Positions 27,286 to 39,800 of a DNA stretch of 64,000 bases are shown in pieces; position 1 is the stretch's first letter; the number at the start of each line of letters is the position of its first letter. The translations under genes were made by a program, and so were the position numbers. Source of the DNA: Hymenolepis diminuta (lineage: Eukaryota > Platyhelminthes > Cestoda > Cyclophyllidea > Hymenolepididae); contig CAADRB010000015.1 in NCBI GenBank assembly GCA_900708905.1, positions 2,663,789 through 2,727,788 of the forward strand. The letters run 5' to 3'. The notes beneath the pieces were generated by a model. That model saw nothing but the letters and a program-made list of their open reading frames with translations, had not been told where the DNA came from and did no database searches.

Positions 27286-30249
27286 TTATTGTTGATAATA
27301 AAATATAAAAAATATATTGATTTTTCATTTTTATAAGAATCACTCTTAGGGCTGTTAAAATATTCAATCAAAGATATGTAAAAACGATTAATCAAGCGGA
27401 TATTATAGTACGACATCAAAAATCCTCAAACCTAGGAAGAAAGAATATGACAAAACAAGATGACCTTATGACACCATATAGTTGTGTTAAGCATCATTTG
27501 TTATCTCCATTTTATCGTACAGCCTGTAAGAGAACGGTAATTCCAATCCTATGGTGAGCTTAATTTATGAAACTGGGAAGAAATTAAAGGATTTATAATT
27601 GTGGAATTTAGGCCCTCGTTTTCAGACAATGATTTGAGTATAATTGATTTTCTCCTGTCGTCAAATGTGTCTAGTTTGTCAATCTAAACAGAGGCAATCT
27701 GTACAATATGATCGGGGAAAGACGTGATGTCTTCTGGGATTTTGTATCTAATTCCTAAAGTGCTATAGAAATTAGCAAGGCCATTTATCAAATATAGAAG
27801 TTAGAGCAGAAAAAAGGAAACTGAAAACACTTATCTATTTGACTACCTATATTCAAAATGAATCCCGTTAGTGTAAATGCGCATTGGATACAAATAATAA
27901 AAAATCGATTCTATATTTCAAATAGTATGCACGCATTACTAATCCTTATTTGAGTTCTCACCATTTCAAACGTGTTAATATAAGCACACTACAATTTTCA
28001 CAAATGTGCTAAAAATATTATTTGCCTAGTTAAAATCCGTGGCGACGCTTAATTTTTTAATGACTCGATCCTCCGTTAGGAAAGGGAGGATGTGCGCCAA
28101 GAGTGGGAAAAACAATTCGTCACTTGAGAAAAATTCTAATGGGAAATGGGTTGGCAAAAGTGACTACTCTGGTAACAACCTCATAACGTTTATTTAAAGC
28201 TAAAAGTGTACCTACAGTGTCTTATGTTAAATTGTAAAACTCACGGCATATAATGAATTAATTAGGAGCTCAATTTCAAAATTTGTACTTTGTTATCTAA
28301 GTACAAGTGATTCTTGACCAGAATTTTATACAAAAAATAAAACTCCAAAAAGTATCTGAGAAACCGGCGCTGTCAATGGCAAAGCATTTGAGCTTGACAT
28401 GTGAGAAGTTAGAAAAGGTGCGAAGGGGGATCCAGTAGAAGTATCAATGTCCTTGTCCCCAAATTAATTAAATTTTTCTCTTGTTAAAATTTCCTCACTT
28501 TAGACACATAAGTTATCCAGATTATAACCAAGACTCAGCCCCAAATCTTTAGTCGATGGATTAAATTAGTTCCTTCCCATGTACATGGACCAAATCACTG
28601 CTGTCAAAACTCCATCCAATCTGTTTAACTGAAGATACCTTGTCCTCCTATATAAGCAGACATATATACATATCTATCCCGCATATTGGCACTTCAGCCT
28701 CTCCCATATTCCTCTCCCCTCTCGGTCTTTCTGTGTTCTCAATCCTCTATCCTTTTGTTGTGATAAAGATTGATAGATGATAAAATTTAACTCCTAAAGA
28801 ACATTTAGGGAGAAATCAGATACCTTAACCGAAAGTTTAAACTTCTAAACTTCAAATAAGTTTTACTTACTTTGAATTTTGGATTTATCTGGTTGACCAC
28901 TTTTAACTACCGGATGTAGTTCAGAGCATCAGGCTGTCGTGTTTTAAAGCTCAATTTTCCTTCTAAGTTCCTGATTCAATTCATGTTCTGGACATTAAGA
29001 CCTCTTTGTAGAGTTGGACAAAATAAGAGATTAAAAGTATAATATCCATGCACTTTTTCTCTTCTTGTAGCCAAGAAAAATTAGCTGATTCTAACTAGAA
29101 TCAACAAAAATGCTACTCTGGTTTCTCCAAAAATCCTTGAATGTCTACATCCCCTCGATATTTTTTATATCGGTATCTAATTCAATCTCAGAGTCCATTT
29201 GAGCCCTAAGGCAATCCCGTAGTCATTTAAGAATTCCGTCATTAACATATAATAAACTGACTTTTGTGTTAAACCAAATTAATAATATCTCAATATCATA
29301 AATAACTAAATCTGCCAATGAACAAAAATGTCAGTTTAACTTCACAATTTTCCCAACTAGAATTCAAATGTTCTCACTCACGAGAAAATGTGCATTAAAA
29401 GAAATAAATGGTCAGCCTTGTTATTTTCTAGTAATACGTTTTTAAACGCTGCAATTTTAGGTTTGTTAAATACATCAAAGTCTGTTTGCTTCATATTTAC
29501 TCTAGTAGCATCTAACCACCCTACAGCTGTGAAAATTTAATAGACGTCTCTACTCAGTCTTGTGAATATGAGTGATTTGAAATTTACACTTTTTCTAGCA
29601 TCGGACTGATGTGTGGTATTCGTGATCGTGCCAATACCTATGTAAAATTTTATTCAGCGTACTCTAGCATCCACTGGAAATTTCTCTCCAGCGGTCTCCA
29701 AAATCAAATACTTCGAGCCGAAAATATTTTAAGAATAGTAATACCAATCAGCACTTAACTTTAAGAAAGTTCTGTTCTTTCCACGACCAATATCTGCAAT
29801 TTGTGATTCTACTATTCGTTATTATTGAAAATCGTAACTCACCATAACAAACTCATTTCCTTGAATTAATCATTAAAAGATACACTTTTTCAAGTGAGCA
29901 AAATAAGTAATTTCAAGAAAGTGTTTTCTATTAAAGAGAGACAATAAGTTTGAAGAATAAATTGTGATTCCTATAGTAAGACCTGTCTTAATCTATGAAA
30001 GAAAGGCTCATTTAAGTCTTGATTTTGCCATTTTGATAAAATAAAAGTGAAAATTTAAGGTATCTATTAAAATACGAGTGATAGAAGGAGATTTATATCT
30101 TTTATTATTACATGTAATGAGAGGAGAGGGAATTAAAGGCCTTGAAAAGTACATTAGGCCACACAAAATATTCCAAATCAATTAGAATTGTTAACAGCAC
30201 GTAACTTAGTTAGAGGGAAGCATCCCGGAGCCGCTCTTAAAAGAAAGTG

Positions 30250-30395
30250 GCGTTCAATCACCTCTCACATTGGCCAGAATTAACCAGAGCAGTTAGTCAC
30301 ACACCACTAGATGTGCACCTATAGAAATTGATCTTGTGACCTCTGACTTGGCACTAACCACATGTTGACCACTGGGACACCAACTCACGACCGTT
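30250..30395 (-). repeat. tRNA-derived SINE-like copy
   Basis: The minus strand reads GGTGTCCCAGTGGTCAACAT, then GTTAGTGCCAAGTCAGAGGT and CACAAGATC. It shares the GTCAGAGGTCAC core with the copies near 32290 and 53770. The 3' side after the tRNA-like part is of unknown origin. Confidence 0.45.
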
Positions 30396-32269
30396 TTGAT
30401 ACTTCTTTCCTCCAAGAAATCTTTATGAAAACCTTTAGGATAGTAAAAATCCAGTTTTAAAGTTTACATGGTGACGCGTACACTAGATATTGACTTTTTT
30501 AGTCATGCATTCTATAAACTTCTCCTCCGAAAACAGAAGAAACGTGCACAAGTCACACGAGAGGAAAAGATCGGATAGTGGCACCAACGTCATAGTTACT
30601 GCGTTATTAACTGATATAAACTATGATTTTCAGCCACCGATTATCTTGGTTTCATCATGGTTGCTTTCTGTTAGAAAGCCAAGGCGAATATTTTCAATGC
30701 ACACATAAGTCCATCTCCTGCACTGAACTGCTGATTATTAGACTTCTTTGCTCGGACTTGAATATGTAAGACAACCAGCGAAGAACCCATGGGTGGCAAT
30801 GCAGGTCAACCAGACAGCCAATCATTTATCTCACATTTAACTCCCTGTAGGTACATTTATCTTCGTAATTAAGAACCGTCATTTTGAGCTCCACGTCCAC
30901 TATCTTTTTCTTCCTGGGGTCTGAGCTTTATAAAGGGGCAACTGAGAGTTATAAAACTTTCATCTAACCAAGAATAAATAGCTATAACCACCGAAACACG
31001 TTGAGGTGGGAGTACGATTTACTACTAAGATACCTTGCTGATAATTTATTCATTTACGCAAGATCTTAGCAGATCTTAGCTGATGCAGAACTAGAACCTC
31101 TCACGTGGGTATTGCTGTAGTAATAAATAATTAAAGTGGTTTATTTTGCGCCTTGGAAATATATTTGTCCCACCGGGCACTAGCCCACATGAGTATACGT
31201 TCCCGTTCAATTATTTAATCCGGTCCATTTTGCGGAAGAAACAAAGCGTATTCTCAATCAAGCTGTAAGGTGCGATATAAAGTATTATTTAGAGATCTTC
31301 AAGGATATCTTGAGGAACGTTATTTTTAATAGTTTGTTAATTAAGTATTCCATTATCCAACGATAGGAGCCAGACTCCAATATTTTCATTTTCGAAGCAA
31401 AACTCATAAAAATTCTTTGAACGGATTTCCTTTCCTACGCGTTAGGTTTTTCTGTTGCTCTTCTCCTCTGCTCGTGTCTGGAAATGAAGCGTTATCGATC
31501 TTAGTCGTTTTCTGGTATTCAGTTGATTCTAAATACTCCAGACGTATGAAAAAACCAATTTTCTTAAGTGAAGTGGAGGAGGAACCTTTTTTTGAACTAC
31601 AGGATTCCTCATCTCTTCTTTCTGAGTCAAGGGCAATCCAGATTATAGCTTTGGCTATGTATCGTTGTAACAGTATACATTTTACTAATAATCGTCACTC
31701 ATTTTTTATTCATGTAATTGAATAAAGTGAAACATTTAGTTTAGATATATCCTTTAAGTCACCTAAGTTCATTTTTGGCCTTATATTCCTTTTACTTATG
31801 AGTGCAACACTATACTTATTTTCTTTACACTGCCTCCCTTATAAGATTCCTGTCTAAGTCCACTTGACTTAGTCATAACAGCTGCATTTCTTCAGACATT
31901 TTATGGTAACAGTATTCGAAAGTCTGTGCTCCTTTAAAATCTGGAGTACAAAATAAGAGTATAAGGCACGTTCATTATTGAGCAGACATAAAACAGAACC
32001 AATTTTCAAGTTAAATTATGCAGGTTATAAAATTGATATTCAGTGATTCATTGTTCCAACTGCTAAATTATTATATTAAGAAACACCATGAAGCATTAAA
32101 ATGATGTGAGTCCCGGCCAACTACGAAAAATTACAACATATATTGATCTTTTTCCATTGTAATATTGAGTGACAAAGCCATTCGCTCTTTGTACCTTTAA
32201 TTGCCCCAAGCCCATTCAAATATTTACCAACTGATTTTCTGCCTTTCTGATTTAGAAACCCACATTCTA

Positions 32270-32350
32270 ACATTCCTCTCTCGGTGAACGCGATTCAATT
32301 ATGTGAATCGAACTCGTGACCTCTGACAGCGCTACTGTTAATATAGAACA
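32270..32350 (-). repeat. tRNA-derived SINE-like copy
   Basis: The minus strand carries GCGCTGTCAGAGGTCACGAG followed by TTCGATTC, a near-ideal B box preceded by the shared core. The A-box half is weak. Confidence 0.45.
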
Positions 32351-32766
32351 TAAATCTCATACCATTAAAAAGGAGTGATGAGGAACAAGTTTCATTCGGA
32401 TAAAGACTATTCCTTTTTAGTCTATCGTTTAAAAGCAACTTCTAATTTTAATTTCCAGTTCTACAATTTAATCAACCTCTAATTAAGTCAACGAAATCAC
32501 GTGAAAATTCATGCTGAAGCAATCAAAATCCATAAAAAAATTCCCCATTTTGCTCTAAGTCAAAAGTACCATAAAAACACGTGAGTAATAAACATAGGTC
32601 CATAGTGTATGCGTAATTCTGAGCTAAAATGTAAGCACTCTTAATCGGTCATATCTAACCCTGCAATCTACATCTCTTTAATGCCGCACAAAGTACACAA
32701 AGAATTAAATTCGCCATAAATCCTAACTACAAGCGCAAAACATCGGACGAGGTTTACTAAATGACT

Positions 32767-32772
32767 TTTATT
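32767..32772 (-). terminator. Poly(A) signal of TRMT10C
   Basis: An AATAAA hexamer on the minus strand sits about 50 bases past the TGA stop, a normal spacing for 3' end formation. Confidence 0.6.
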
Positions 32773-32822
32773 TATACAGTTAAGAGCACAAAACTAAACC
32801 TCAAATAGCTGTACAAAATAAA

Positions 32823-34137
32823 TCAGATACTACGGAAGAGCCTATTAATATCCCTCTGAACTGCATCGTGATCTCGAAGGAAACGGGATGGAATATTTTG
32901 TTCAAGAGCTACCTTCCAGTCACCATTCGTCGCTTTAGCTGTGGCAAGGATTGAGTGAATGGCCACTAGGGTAAGTGTTTTACTACCAGAGCGCCAATTG
33001 ACGTAACGTTCTAGAGGCAAGCGCATACACTCCCAACCTGCGAATTTAAAATAAATATTATACTTACTTAACATCAGTAACAGTATATTATCGAAATGGG
33101 AGTAACTTACCAGCACGCTTAGCCCTGGCATGTGTAATGGGTCTACGAACAGACTTGTCAACTATTCCACCCACAACGTAGACAGCATCATGATCATATT
33201 CTCCGATTTCGAAGGCTCGCGGGGCATTTGGACTCAGATAAACAAGTCTCCGGTCTTTGATAACTTCACTAAAATGTTCCGACCTCACAGTAAAAGGACA
33301 TTCTTCCAGACCGCTACATCTGCTAGACTGAAATAATTAAATTAGTATTTTCATTAAGATAAGAAGAAATTTAAGAGTCAGTAGAAATAACTTACCGAAT
33401 TTTCAGTACCAAAAGCCTCTTCAAAGAACTTGTACTGATTCGTACCATGGACTAGACTTGTGAACATGAAGTGAAAGGGAAACGGACGCTGTGCTCGATT
33501 ATGCGAAAATGCCATGGCAAGTTGGCGAGCGAGATTCTTCTGATCAATAATACGCATTTCCTCTTCATGAGAGCAATCAAAAATTAGGGTTTGAGCAGAA
33601 TCTTCAGCTGTTCTCAGTTCAGCAATTACCCAATCATCATGGTGTGCTCGAATGGGTCCACCTCTAATCATTCGAAGTATTTGATTTTTCTGAATGGGTT
33701 CACTAGAAGACTATAAATAATCAGATAATAAGACAAATTATTACCTCTTCAATGATTCTTGCAGACTGTTTTGCTTTCTTTGCCTCCTTCTTTTTTGAAA
33801 CCTTATATCGGAATGAGTAGTACCTATTTCTAGCACTGAGGGAAGGACAACATAAAAGCTCAAGATATTCCAATGGTGTCAAATCCAATGGAACCTCCTT
33901 CCCACGAGCAATTAGCATGCTATGCTCAGCCTTGATATACAGAAGACGGTGTGCATCGTCGGAAGTCAAGTTTGATAAAATTTCCTCGGCCGGTTTAGTC
34001 CGATCAAGGAGGTAGGGTGCGATATCAATTTTCGATGAAAACAACTTTATTCTGGTTGTGAAAAAGTTTCTTTTAGTGACTGACAGTGTTAACAGAGGAC
34101 CAGATCTTCTAAAAGCACATGTGAAGGCCTGCATCAT
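32823..34137 (-). CDS. TRMT10C: Mitochondrial ribonuclease P subunit 1 / tRNA m1R9 methyltransferase (TRMT10C, MRPP1)
   Basis: Four minus-strand exons, 34137-33745, 33710-33396, 33327-33111 and 33037-32823, give 1,140 bases and 379 residues; all phases close. The first about 35 residues are basic and rich in S, T, F and R, as in a mitochondrial presequence. Trm10-family SPOUT motifs follow in order: TLIFDCSHEEEM near 172-183, NLARQL...NRA...PFPFHFMF, LVYLSPNAPRAF near 264-275, YDHDAVYVVGGIVDKSV with the expected Asp at 293, HARAKRAG, and C-terminally MRLPLERYV...LTLVAIHSIL...GDWKVAL. Human MRPP1 is 403 residues, so the length fits. By family knowledge the protein methylates purine 9 of mitochondrial tRNAs and forms RNase P with SDR5C1 and PRORP. 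The ATG at 34137 was chosen as the first in-frame Met before the presequence. Confidence 0.9.
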
Positions 34138-35139
34138 GATGCAGTACAAACGTAACCTTGGTTAGAACGAATCAAAATCGCTAATTTTGGAACGTTTGTT
34201 GGCATATTTATAGGAAATATGCAATTTAATATAAACATGACCATTATTCTTAAATGCGTGACCAAATCCTGTAGTATTTTGGTTATAAAAATGACAGACA
34301 TATAAATTCATAGTCTACGAAATGACGAAACTGTTATTTGTAGTCATAATAATTCATGAATTTATTTCATTCGGAATAACCACGGCAATTTAGGCATTCT
34401 AAGCATTTGTTTTAGTTGAATTATATGGGATTTTCTTGATTGCAATGATATATTTATGTTAATTAGTGATGAATCATTAGCATACAATTAATCGTCGTTT
34501 CCTCACCAAGCTTTTGATAGATGTGAAACGATCACAAATGTATAATCAGTAATCTCACCTAAAGTCAACTCTTAATTGTTCATTCTTGCAAAAATTACCT
34601 GGTATTTCATAATAAAAGCACCCTTAGTTAATGTTCCAGTACAAATGCCAATGCCAATTAAATTAAATATAATGTATCTCACATAGCTGGCTGATTTGTG
34701 TCTAGGTAAAATAAATAGCACTTTTCACAATTTTGTGCGAAATAAGACTTAGAAAAGGTTAGTTTCATTAAACTGATAGTTATTTATGATTAAATGCGTT
34801 AGAACTCACGTCAGTAATTCCAGTAATGGAAGCACTTTCCACCTTGATACATCGTTGCTACTTGTATGCTACCATATTTGTCAGAAAGTATCGTTATATT
34901 CTAAATATGAATTAATGTATGCTAAAAGGCTAAATTTAAATAAAATATTAAAGGAAGAAAATTAAATGGTACATTTGGCTGTATGAAGTTTGCGCTAGCT
35001 GAATTTATGAAGAAATTTTTAATTATCTTTGAGTTTCTGCGCACGTGGTTAGCACTTACTTATTCGGTAAGATTCACTAATAATGTTATCGTTTTCTTCA
35101 GCAAATATATAAATTTCCGTTTTAACTTAACTTTTAGCT
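34138..35139. promoter_or_regulatory. Intergenic region between divergent genes
   Basis: About 1 kb of AT-rich sequence separates the TRMT10C start (minus) from the small helical-protein gene (plus). It probably holds both promoters. I see no clear TATA box or CpG cluster. A strong pyrimidine-AG acceptor ends just two bases before the ATG at 35140, which suggests that a 5' exon or a trans-spliced leader joins there. Confidence 0.3.
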
Positions 35140-35514
35140 ATGAAAGATACAAGTAGTTGTTCAGAACAGTATGAACTCTTTAAAAATGATATTGAAAATC
35201 GTACCCACGATCTAATGGAACGTATAGAACGTTCACGGAGTTCTTTTTGGGAAAATTTCCAAGCTTGTAGAGAATATGTGATAGAACAGGTACTAATATA
35301 TGTAATATTTCTATTGTTTCAGACTAATTGCCTTTTTACAGAACTCGAAACGCAAGTTTTGAATGGACAAAAGGAAATTGATGACAAGGCTCAAGAATTT
35401 GGGATGGAAATAATGAGCCTTTTTGATAAAATTGGATCTTGTGTTTCAGCGATTGGGTCGTGTAAGAAAACTTTGCAAACACTTTCAGCTGGAGGTCGTA
35501 TTAGCGAAGACTAA
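35140..35514 (+). CDS. Small helical, probably coiled-coil protein, unrecognised (2 exons)
   Basis: Exon 35140-35289 and exon 35323-35514 flank a 33-base GT/AG intron and give 113 residues. If the intron is kept, the frame stays open and the product is 124 residues with an 11-residue hydrophobic insert (VLIYVIFLLFQ). The spliced protein is charged and helical: a helix with ENRTHDLMERIERSRSSFW (residues about 19-37), then LETQVLNGQKEIDDKAQEF, then a helix with spaced cysteines. There is no signal peptide or membrane span in the spliced form. Length and layout recall the small subunits of BLOC-1 or BORC type complexes, but I cannot assign it to one. The ATG directly follows a splice-acceptor-like TTTTAG. 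Confidence 0.55.
   Translation: MKDTSSCSEQYELFKNDIENRTHDLMERIERSRSSFWENFQACREYVIEQVLIYVIFLLFQTNCLFTELETQVLNGQKEIDDKAQEFGMEIMSLFDKIGSCVSAIGSCKKTLQTLSAGGRISED
35290..35322 (+). other. 33-base mini-intron, in-frame and stop-free
   Basis: The sequence starts GTACTAAT and ends TTGTTTCAG, with the pyrimidine-rich tail expected of an intron. Its length is a multiple of three and it has no stop, so retained transcripts would still be translatable. Its size matches another mini-intron at 48341-48373. Confidence 0.6.
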
Positions 35515-36719
35515 ATTATACTTACCTTATTATCGATATCAAACTTAACCAATGTTGTTTTATAAAAATTTGTTAGTAATTTTCTATTGAATTTCAGGAA
35601 TATATTTTTAAATTACTTAGCATCTTTATTTGCGTTTATTTCAGGAAATTTTATTTCTTTCCTCTTGTTAATAGCGTTAATTGTTTCTGAAGTAGTCAGA
35701 AACGATACCAAATGGCTTGAGACCAAAAAATATATGTCCTGTTAGTCGCCTAACGGCGTTTTTCTGAGCGTGTGCATAGCAGGTGCTGCAGCTTCCCGTT
35801 AGAGTTTAATTCGCCGTTTATTGTCGATATTCTAGCGATAATGGGCTCTCCCCCATTATTCCCATTTCCCTAACTGCTCATGACGCCTTTGTCCTTCTCA
35901 AAATTTGGCCGGATGCCAATTCTGCCTGGGTCGCTTTTACGGCAAAAAAATAATGTTATTAAGTGTGCATGTACTATTATGAGTGATTTTACAAATTTTG
36001 AATATTATCAAAATGAAAGTACTTCTGAAGGCTGATAGTAGGATTAAGGTAGTGTCGTTGATATGGGAATGGATTATAATATCCTTATCCCTTTTGCTCG
36101 CAGTTTATTAATCAGATGATAGAGATTTAAAATCCATTGCTACAGAGCGTTCTGAAAATAAATTGATCGAAGGTGCGTATTTATCATCACACAACGAAGT
36201 GTGTCGGAATTCGATTCCACTCTAGTGTGAAAAGGTAAAATCAGGAGTATTCTACCTAATTTAAATAAATTATTGGGAGTCGTTCGGTGGTTAAAAGTAA
36301 TTTTTGTTATGTATATAATCTAATAACTTATCTCATCTTCATCAAAATTAGTCCTTCAAAACTTGGACAGAAATCGCTCGACGTATTTCATCAGCTGTAT
36401 TTTTTTATCATTTCAATTATCCCTTCTGCAATGTTCACACAGAGTCAACCTTTTAATGTCTGGTTAGACATTCTGAAGTATAATTTCTACTTATTGCCTC
36501 TCTTATTCTTCCTAAGAGCTAGATAATAGCCTAATAGACCATTGAAAATGACAGGTGAGTTTGGTAGCAGTGAGTCTGACAATGAAATGATCTCACAAGG
36601 TAATGAATTAAAAGAAAATGAAATATACATTTTCCCCATGAACTTTAACCAGTTGTGATGCGTTTAACTACTTTTATTAAAAGATAAGTACACATTATGT
36701 TCAATAATCACAAGATCAC
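35515..36719. other. Intergenic region with a GC-richer island
   Basis: Between the small plus-strand gene and the 3' end of the receptor-cyclase gene. The stretch 35740-35950 is clearly richer in G and C and contains TTAGTCGCCTAACGGCG. It has no open frame of note and is probably an unidentified repeat. A B-box-like GGAATTCGATTCC lies near 36206. Confidence 0.35.
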
Positions 36720-36725
36720 TTTATT
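36720..36725 (-). terminator. Poly(A) signal of the receptor-cyclase gene
   Basis: An AATAAA hexamer on the minus strand lies about 147 bases past the TGA stop at 36874-36872. No closer canonical hexamer was noticed, so this is the likely cleavage signal. Confidence 0.45.
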
Positions 36726-36871
36726 ATGTTCATGCCATCTAAGTCAGTCGATCCTTCCGATGCATTTTTGAGAGAGAAGAAAACAATATTTCAAATTCTA
36801 AGGCAATTTTCCACTTATAAAGTACTAGATATGAAACAAAATAATAGTATCTCTGTGACGTGGTCTTGGCC

Positions 36872-39800
36872 TCATCGAAGAACGTAGAGTTCCATTTTCT
36901 TGCATCCCTGAAATCACAGAAAACAAAACCTTTTGATAAATTTGAAGGTGAAGAGAAGTTCAAAAATTTTGAGGGTGAGTATAGATAAATGCAAATATAT
37001 GCAAATGCAAATTCAGATATACTCTGAAGTTACCTATTACATATCAACACCTTTCAAGCTTAATCCCTTCAACTTTTAAGAAATTTTAACAATAAAAAAT
37101 CGGTCTCAAAATCTGTTTATTATTTAACCGAGAAAAGCGGATGAAGGCACACAAATACCCAATATTCATAAACTTAGTTCAAACATCTTGCAGGAGAAAA
37201 CCCTTGGTTATATGCGTGCATTATTTTAGTAAGTTTATTTTATTAATAAGATACTATACTTACCCATAAATCAACGCAGTAGGTATTTACGAGAGTGTAA
37301 TCTTTGCAATCATTAAGAATACTCTTCATGTCCGATGTGACTTCGGAAGAAACTAGAACTTCCATGGGTTTAGCGAAGCGTTTCAATTCTAGAATTTCCT
37401 CAAGGGCCTTGCCATAAACGTATTGCCTGAAATTAATCAAATTCAGGGGAATGAATCTCTGTTTGATGGTAGCAATTTGACCTGGTACTTGACAAATAGG
37501 TAAATTCATCTCCACACTTTTTAGAGGGCTTCTTTTCCAAAAATAACCGATGTATTTCGATTCTCTTAGAATCGCATATAAAGTTAACCAACTTTATCTG
37601 TCTATCGAGATTGAAGTCAAGTAAAGATAATTTAGGTCGTTCAGTTTGGTAGCGGGCGTGACACTGCTTAACCTTAGATATATCCCCACCTCTGTTTAAC
37701 TCAGTGGCCGCAATGCAATAGAATAAATATGGAGAAGGCTAAGGTAGCTACAGGACGCTGTGACTGGTTATTAAAGTTCTTAATATGATTGATTGTTAAA
37801 GAGCAAAACCTCTAGATTGATGATAGCTTTCATCACTCATCTTGCCTATACGGATTGTCAACAAGAGCAGAATGCGACAGCAAATCTCTTTTCATTGAGT
37901 CACAGAGACCACTTGCAGGGTGCGCATTGTACAGTTAAGTCATGCTTGTGGCGGTCTTGGCAAACTTCTTTTTATTATGAGCATAAAAGCATAAAGTATT
38001 TGATATAGTAAAAAAGGGTACACAGGTAATTTCGATCACCATAGATAGTTTATATGACTTAATGATTACCATGGAAAATAAACTCCAAGTGGTCCCGACA
38101 TAGCCATCGATCGATGCACGACAGCACAGAATTTGGGATTAGAGAGTGGATCAAATTTGTTAATAGCATTGAATTCGCATTCAACTTGGCTTACGACCCG
38201 AATAAGGCGCAGGATCAGTTCTCTGTCCTCTTCGGATCCTGGTTCAGACCCTTCTCCACAGTCAATTGCAGCAAAACAAACTCCGTCGTTTTCATAACCT
38301 CCTACAAAAGATATGGTATTATTATATGGTTAGCTTCTTCTAAAATATTTGGATTCAAGAAATATCTTATAATGAAAGTAATATATTATAATCTTGATAT
38401 ATGTTCATGAAATTAATATTATTCAAAACAAGCCGATGACGCTGTCGGTTAAAAAACTTTTCAACTTTAAAATTACCAGGAGCGGCTAGACATCGCAGCT
38501 TTTGATCGTTGGCATGTTTCTGGGATATCTGTTTCAGGCATTGGATCTCATAGAGAACCTGAAATGGAAGCAACAAAATTCAGTTTATTAAATAGTTGAT
38601 AAAGTGGTCGCAGATATGATTTCGAAACACATCAGCCAATTGGAATAGCCATTCACATCAGTTATTATTGGGTCAAAGTACAATGTAAATAATCAGTCAT
38701 TTTATCAAATTTCATGACTTTAAATTTACCATACAACTTTCAAACCCAAACCTTTTCCAACACTCATCCTTGAAATGGGGTGGGAATAACATCACGGATC
38801 TTCCCTGCACATTCTGCTATCCCTTTTACTAGCCAAACTTGACCAGCACGGTTAGCTACTTCGATCACTAAGTACACACAAACAAACATTCATCACATGA
38901 TCTCCGTTTTAGTAGACAAGTTCATTAAGCCACTGACGCATATATAAAGGGTTCATATTGCCATCGAGTCCATAACGTAGAACATGGAGATAATTCAGTG
39001 ACAGAATTTAGACTTAAGAACAAGTCATTACAAGTTCCCAGTATTGGCCAAATCTCATGAATTAGCGCTCTCGTAAGCTTAAGGTCATTACCCCAATTTA
39101 TTGCTCAATTATTAATACATCTCCCAGATTTTATATTTATTATCCACAATTAAACAAAAGTCCACAATATTTTATTGTGGAAAAACATCTGAACAATGGG
39201 AACAGTAAAATAATCAATGAGGATGTAATAAAATGGGAACAGAGTATTTAGTTAGTGTTAAGAATGTGTATCCAAAAAATGTCAATCATTCATTTATTGC
39301 GTATCTAATCCCATATGAGCATATTTATTTATAATAGCAAATTGGTCGTTTGAGCTAGTCTTATTTCTTCTTCTGAGATCTGAGTAGTGCAGATTTATTA
39401 AGGGAGAACTAGGGTATTGTTAAAAGTAGTCGGCAGGGATGACATTCCAAAAGCTCTTAAACGCAAAATACTTTCGCTTTTTGATAGCATTCTTTTCATT
39501 TTAGCTATGAGAGGGACCTTAGCCAATCAACGACCTCCCGTTTTCTTCATTTTATCAAATCGTTTTCCCTCCTCTTGTGAAAAATTCCATATTCTTCTTC
39601 TTTACTCTCCCTTACCTAAGAAGTCGGCGGGAGATTTCAACAGATAATTCGTGTTATCAATTGACTCTAGTATTTCTTCTAATTCTGCTCAACCACTTTG
39701 TGTTCAAAGTTTGGTTGGGATAATATCTTATTTCAGTAAATAAAACTAGACTCAAAAACCGGTCTTTAAATATATACAAATGGTCGCTCGTAATGGATCT

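Larger units (their letters stand above)
19670..32760. other. Gene-poor AT-rich region with scattered repeats
   Basis: Only repeat copies (23.7, 25.5, 27.1, 30.3 and 32.3 kb) can be supported. Open frames at 30490-30708 and 31417-31725 show no domain, no splice context and no compositional change. The AGATCTTAGC direct doublet near 31062 is trivial. Confidence 0.45.

Noticed and set aside
31417..31725. 102-codon plus-strand frame with acidic EVEEEPFFELQ segment
   Set aside because: No family recognised, no splice signals at useful positions, no compositional shift from the surroundings.
39417..39647. 76-codon plus-strand frame with PLPKKSAGDF
   Set aside because: Located in a receptor-cyclase intron, no domain recognised, no neighbouring relic in the same frame.
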